A DNA stretch of 64,000 nt from NCBI RefSeq assembly GCF_024300825.1, contig NZ_CP101324.1, positions 43,366-107,365 of the forward strand, given 5' to 3'. The position numbers were made by a program, and so were the translations under genes. Under the pieces are notes generated by a model, which saw nothing but the letters and a program-made list of their open reading frames with translations, was not told where the DNA came from and ran no database searches. This document shows positions 60,579 to 64,000 of this stretch, piece by piece (position 1 is the first letter of the stretch; each line of letters begins with the position of its first letter). Source of the stretch: Natronomonas gomsonensis. GTDB taxonomy: Archaea; Halobacteriota; Halobacteria; Halobacteriales; Haloarculaceae.

Positions 60579-61262
60579 GTGACGAAGTTCAGCTTGGAGA
60601 TCGTCGCTAAAGACGACAAAGTAAAGATCAATCTCCCGGGTGATCGGACGTTCGGTATCACTTCCACTTCTAGTGGGGCTGCGTTCATCCCGGACTGGAA
60701 CGATCGCCATTTGACTTGGGCGGCCGACGAGGATACGGGTGCGCCGTTCCAGCACGTCACCGACGAGACGCGAGAGGAGCCAGTCGCGAAGGTCGAGTAC
60801 GGGTCCGAGGACGAGTACCTGTACGAGATGTACAGCGCCTACGGCGCGTTCGGTCAGTTGAAGCCAGCGAACTGGGTGAACGCCGATTATCTCTGGGAAC
60901 TCGACGTGGATGCCTACGGTGAGGTCCTCGAGGAAGCCGGCGTCATGGAGCGTAGCGACACCCGGTTGTGGTTCAGCTTTACCCGCCTGAAAGAGTTCAT
61001 CGAGAACCTGGCCGACGACAAGGAGGCGTTCGTCGAGTTCTTCGATCGTGTCTACGACAAGGTCGGGCGGTGCGAAGCGTGGGAGAGCGATTCACGCCTC
61101 TTTTTCACGCCCGGCCTAGAGAGTCTGGTCCTGCAGCGACCGGACGGGTACGTGATGGAGCTGTCGATGGCGGACCCAGTCAATGTGTTCGACCGGATGC
61201 GGAGCGCCCGTTCTGTCGATGTAATGTACCAGATGTTCAAGGATCCGCCTCTTTCGGCCTGA
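60579..61262 (+). CDS. Hypothetical partner of the HMUDK-like gene
   Basis: 227 residues from the GTG at 60579; the nearby ATG at 60572 is in a frame that stops at once. A mixture of beta and helix (EYLYEMYSAYGAFGQLKPANWVNADYLWELD; LWFSFTRLKEFIENLADDKEAFVEFFDRVYDKV). No known motif. It lies 45 bp after the HMUDK-like gene on the same strand, so the two are likely co-expressed. Confidence 0.6.
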   Translation: MTKFSLEIVAKDDKVKINLPGDRTFGITSTSSGAAFIPDWNDRHLTWAADEDTGAPFQHVTDETREEPVAKVEYGSEDEYLYEMYSAYGAFGQLKPANWVNADYLWELDVDAYGEVLEEAGVMERSDTRLWFSFTRLKEFIENLADDKEAFVEFFDRVYDKVGRCEAWESDSRLFFTPGLESLVLQRPDGYVMELSMADPVNVFDRMRSARSVDVMYQMFKDPPLSA

Positions 61263-61458
61263 TACGCGAGTCAACAAAGGACGATCCGACAGTTACAGGT
61301 CGCGCGGCTGGACGCCTACCTGATGGACCTATAAGAGGTGGACGAGACGCCGGAGGAGATGATAACGGGAGGAACACGCCGATAACAGCGTCCACGCTAA
61401 AATTAGGGTTGAGTGTCAACGAGGCCCTGGCCTCATCAGTCCACGGTTGACAGCCCAC

Positions 61459-62127
61459 TCAGTCCAGACGGTCGAGCGAGCCATAGAGCTCCTCGTTCTG
61501 AATGTGGGTACAGAACTGTGCGCAGAGCCGACAGCAGTCCGCGGCATCGGTGAACGTCCGGACACTGGCGTCCCAGCGCGCGTGGACGGCGCCAAGCATC
61601 GCACTTCGAACCGATGGTTCGGTCGCGACCATCACCCGTCGCGCACGCCTTGGTGGCGTTGCATCGGCTGCCGGCCCCTGCATTCCAGCTGTCGACAGAA
61701 TCTCCTCGAGGACGCTCCCGATCTCGATCCCGACACCGAGATTGTCGCCGACCTGTGGAGCGATGAAGATTGTTGCATTACTCGCTTGCGCAAAGGCGAT
61801 ACTCTGTGTGGCGGCATCCATCTCGTCGAGCGGAATCCCGACATCGATTGCGAGAAAAGCATTAAATCCGCGGTCGCGGAGGCAGTCCCGCGTCTCCTGC
61901 AGGAGCCGCAACACCTCGTCTTCGGCGTACTCGCCGCTGGTCTCGTCCCACGTCGCAAATGACGGGGCATCGGTTTCGATATCGGCGTCCGCCGGCAGCA
62001 GCGCGTCGACGTCGAATGTCCGGTATGGGCCCATCAGATAGACGAGAAACTGTTCCCGCCGGACTGGAGCGAGCGCATCTGAATCACCAGCGGCACGGGG
62101 GAGATTATCGATAATCCGTTGCCGCAT
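61459..62127 (-). CDS. DUF7509-like protein, deoxyribosyltransferase-like fold
   Basis: 222 residues. QFLVYLMGPYRTFD begins a Rossmann-like fold, and AFLAIDVGIPLDEMDAATQSIAFAQASNATIFIAPQVGDNLGVGIEIG reads like nucleoside deoxyribosyltransferase or SLOG-type proteins. The C-terminus is Cys-rich (CCRLCAQFC). The catalytic Glu is not certain. It is divergent from an ArsR-type regulator, with an inverted-repeat operator in the gap, so regulation by that protein is likely. Confidence 0.68.
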   Translation of the reverse strand: MRQRIIDNLPRAAGDSDALAPVRREQFLVYLMGPYRTFDVDALLPADADIETDAPSFATWDETSGEYAEDEVLRLLQETRDCLRDRGFNAFLAIDVGIPLDEMDAATQSIAFAQASNATIFIAPQVGDNLGVGIEIGSVLEEILSTAGMQGPAADATPPRRARRVMVATEPSVRSAMLGAVHARWDASVRTFTDAADCCRLCAQFCTHIQNEELYGSLDRLD

Positions 62128-62183
62128 TCGACTCGTCGATTCGGAACGATAGTATATAAATATCGGTGTTTTCAGGAATATTC

Positions 62184-62199
62184 TAGTCGAGAACGACTA
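62184..62199. promoter_or_regulatory. TAGTCG/CGACTA operator
   Basis: A perfect 6-bp inverted repeat with a 4-bp centre in the divergent promoter region. A GTATATAAATAT TATA-like box lies at about 62151-62162. Confidence 0.5.
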
Positions 62200-62239
62200 A
62201 GTACGTGGCGTCCCAACATAGGACCCGAGGCACCCCCAA

Positions 62240-62632
62240 ATGTCCGAAACCGATCGCCAGCCAACAGAGGAGATTCGTCAGCCGGAACCGCCGCTTCCCA
62301 AGGATAGCGGGCTGACGCTTGAGGAGTATCTCGCGATGCAACAGGCGATCGGCCACCCGACGCGGTTCCGGATCCTCCGCACGCTCGTCGCCAACGACGA
62401 ACTGAGTGCTGCCGATCTCAAGACCGCGGTCGAGGTCGAATCCCACAATTTCCACTACCATCTCGACGAACTGGTCGACGTCGGGCTTGTCGACAAGCGC
62501 CAGCGACGGACCGCTGACAGCCAGGGTTTTTACACGTACTATCGGCCGACGGCAATGGGGCGGGGTATTCTTGAGCACGGTGTCGAAGAGCTGATGCGCC
62601 GTGAACGGGAGTTCAACGACGCCTATTCGTAA
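62240..62632 (+). CDS. ArsR-type winged-helix regulator
   Basis: 130 residues. After a disordered start, the core EYLAMQQAIGHPTRFRILRTLVANDELSAADLKTAVEVESHNFHYHLDELVDVGLVDK is a standard ArsR/HTH_20 winged helix, with HNFHYHLDEL as recognition helix. A C-terminal helix follows. No Cys metal site is seen. It probably controls itself and the divergent DUF7509-like gene. Confidence 0.82.
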   Translation: MSETDRQPTEEIRQPEPPLPKDSGLTLEEYLAMQQAIGHPTRFRILRTLVANDELSAADLKTAVEVESHNFHYHLDELVDVGLVDKRQRRTADSQGFYTYYRPTAMGRGILEHGVEELMRREREFNDAYS

Positions 62633-62998
62633 GCTGTCGTAGGGTTCTCTGTCTGTGTCGTTCCCAACGCTCATCGGAACTTTTGCCGGGTTTCAGCACA
62701 TCATATCGCCAACCAACAAACACGGTTTGCTGAATCGGATTGATCTCTTCCGCAACCATCAGAACGTCTCTGCAATCCGTCTCGTGGCTGCCGTGGAGCT
62801 TCACTACCACGAGTACTGATCCATCGATTACTCAGGCGGTCGTCGTCACTGTTCTACTGGTCACCTCCCGTTCCTGTCTGGGGTCGTGTAGATAGTCGAA
62901 CGACCATGGTGCCTCGGTCTGGCGGGAATCCGAGGCAGTCTACCACCCCGGTTTCTCATATCGGAATGGCTGGACAATGTCGATATCGCACCCATTGG

Positions 62999-63110
62999 GA
63001 TAATGTAAATAATGTGGATAATGTAGATTCTGTACATTGCATTCCTTGGCGCTCGAAGGTTGTAGTGATAATTGTGATGAATGTGTGCGGAATGTAGAGC
63101 TAAAAAATAG
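62999..63110. repeat. AT-rich repeats around AATGTAGAT
   Basis: Tandem-like units GATAATGTAAAT, AATGTGGAT and AATGTAGATTC at 62999-63030, then looser copies (AATGTGTGCGG, AATGTAGAGC) to 63100. They lie in a 545-bp interval (62633-63177) without a gene. Similar words recur at 63904-64000. Confidence 0.6.
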
Positions 63111-63177
63111 CTAGGAATGTGTTTCACTTCCACCCCGCTTACTCAGCCTTTATGTTACTTAGTTGCTAGAATTAGAT

Positions 63178-63540
63178 ATGGTCAGTTCACCATCTGAGGA
63201 CAGCGGTTACGCCTATTCTTGGGCAGAGGCAAAACGGTTATCACGCGAGCAAGGGTACGGAGTGAAAATCACCGTTCCGAAGACTGCCGAACTTACGCTC
63301 CCTCCGGGATTCGAGCGTTCGTATTGGTCGATCGAAGCTGGTGCAGAGGCGGTGTACCGGGATCAGCGAGAGACGGATAGCTTCCAGATCCGGGAGTACG
63401 AGGATGAATGGACAATCGAATTAGACCGCCACAACCCAGAGACCGGCAATGCGATCGCCCACGGGATCTATGATGCACCGAAGTATACCCTGGCCGCTGT
63501 CGGAATTGCAGGTGCAGCCGTTAGCAGCTTTAGTTCTTAA
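63178..63540 (+). CDS. Hypothetical protein, probable partner of the Cas2-like gene
   Basis: 120 residues from the ATG at 63178. Mostly beta (YGVKITVPKTAELTLPPGFERSYWSIEAGAEAVYRDQ), with a hydrophobic C-terminal segment (LAAVGIAGAAVSSFSS) that may be a membrane-associated helix. The next gene starts 3 bp after the stop. No family is recognised. Confidence 0.6.
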   Translation: MVSSPSEDSGYAYSWAEAKRLSREQGYGVKITVPKTAELTLPPGFERSYWSIEAGAEAVYRDQRETDSFQIREYEDEWTIELDRHNPETGNAIAHGIYDAPKYTLAAVGIAGAAVSSFSS

Positions 63541-63543
63541 TAC

Positions 63544-63828
63544 ATGACGGTTTACGAGATCAGTTACGATTTACACGAACCGGGACAGGACTACGAAGAG
63601 ATCCACGAGGCGATTGAGTCCCTAGGTCCGACATTTGATGCTCTTGAGTCCACCTGGTTGGTTGACGTTTCAAACAAAGGCGCGGGTGATATCGCCGATG
63701 AGCTGACTGGTGTCACCGACACGAATGACTCAATCGTCGTAACCCAAATCCCAAAGAGTGGTGGAGGAAGGTGGGCGTATCGTAATGTCTCAGGTGGTCT
63801 TGGAGATTGGTTTGATGAGCACCTGTAG
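63544..63828 (+). CDS. Cas2/SinR-like ferredoxin-fold protein
   Basis: 94 residues. TVYEISYDLHEPGQDYEEIHEAIESLGPTFDALESTWLVDVSNKGAGDIADELTGVTDTNDSIVVTQI has the beta-alpha-beta layout and the YDL start of Cas2/VapD/SinR-like proteins. No CRISPR array or cas genes are nearby, so it is a stand-alone relative, perhaps a nuclease or toxin. Coupled to 63178. Confidence 0.68.
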   Translation: MTVYEISYDLHEPGQDYEEIHEAIESLGPTFDALESTWLVDVSNKGAGDIADELTGVTDTNDSIVVTQIPKSGGGRWAYRNVSGGLGDWFDEHL

Positions 63829-63903
63829 CATTTAGACCGATCTCTCTTACAAAAAGTAGAGGTGTGCTCTTACCGATGAGAGTTTGCCAATCTGACTCTA
63901 CCT

Positions 63904-64000
63904 AGATAATGTAGATTGCGTAGATTATATTTAAATGGTAGAGATCGGGGAAGTTGGGATTGTGCCCAAAATATGAATAATGTACAAAATGTAGATTGTG
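63904..64000. repeat. AT-rich repeats, second block
   Basis: GATAATGTAGATTGCGTAGA at 63906, then AATGTACAAAATGTAGATTG at the window end, with a TTTAAAT box between. The same words occur about 900 bp upstream, bracketing the Cas2-like pair. Confidence 0.55.

Noticed and set aside
63544..63828. Part of a CRISPR-Cas locus
   Set aside because: No Cas1, other cas genes or repeat-spacer array lies near the Cas2-like gene within the window.

Overview
The window looks like part of a haloarchaeal (class Halobacteria) plasmid or megaplasmid. The proteins are strongly acidic, codon third positions are GC-rich in most genes, promoters are TATA-type with several apparently leaderless genes, and the recognisable families are archaeal or haloarchaeal: TFB, Orc1/Cdc6 with origin boxes, XPB-Bax1, a Bat-type HTH_10 regulator, and DUF6166 and DUF6735 proteins (family names given from memory). 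No rRNA, tRNA or CRISPR array was seen.

Layout. 0-12 kb: the end of a large, possibly conjugation-related protein, a repeat-rich ORF, a PrimPol-type primase, small zinc-ribbon and hypothetical proteins, a wHTH-nucleotidyltransferase pair, a gene-free GC-rich hairpin region (6.4-7.15 kb), an OB-fold protein and a TFB. 12-15.3 kb: a Bat-type regulator and a Zn/Cd-type P1B ATPase. 15.4-23.7 kb: many short accessory genes, including two copies of a zinc-ribbon/DUF6166 cassette and a second wHTH-nucleotidyltransferase pair. 23.7-29.4 kb: peroxiredoxin, HxlR regulator, mercuric reductase, ArsR regulator, a P1B ATPase with a YPC motif, and a CopZ-like chaperone. 29.5-35.2 kb: further accessory genes, including an ArdC-like metallopeptidase. 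35.3-38.4 kb: replication origin with orc1/cdc6 and 11 ORB-like boxes. 38.5-41.5 kb: an AT-richer four-gene operon that begins with a histone-fold protein. 41.6-52.6 kb: a modification/defence locus with a PLD-SNF2 helicase, two Eco57I-like methylase reading frames in inverted orientation, and a tyrosine recombinase. 52.7-55.4 kb: Bax1 and XPB. 56-61.3 kb: a second defence-like island with a TIR-like protein, a DUF4231/SLATT membrane protein, a MazG-like protein, a zinc-ribbon protein and a divergent HMUDK/thymine-pyrophosphorylase-like protein. 61.4-64 kb: DUF7509-like and ArsR genes, a Cas2-like protein and AT-rich repeats.

Most notable. The methylase locus is built as a DNA-inversion switch. 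A perfect 47-bp inverted repeat (47976-48022 and 49490-49536, containing the palindrome CAATGCATTG) flanks a 1,467-bp segment that carries the promoter and N-terminal third of the methylase, with SAM motif I. Each outer flank carries a different in-frame C-terminal part with the catalytic NPPW motif and the presumed target-recognition region. Inversion would swap specificities, and a tyrosine recombinase with a complete set of catalytic residues lies just downstream.

Two repeated intergenic signals are also unexplained. One is a leader hairpin family (about 18 copies) in which one C tract can pair with either of two G tracts. The other is a family of eight inverted repeats, TTAACCAAC and GTTGGTTAA separated by 23-25 bp, denser on the approach to the origin.
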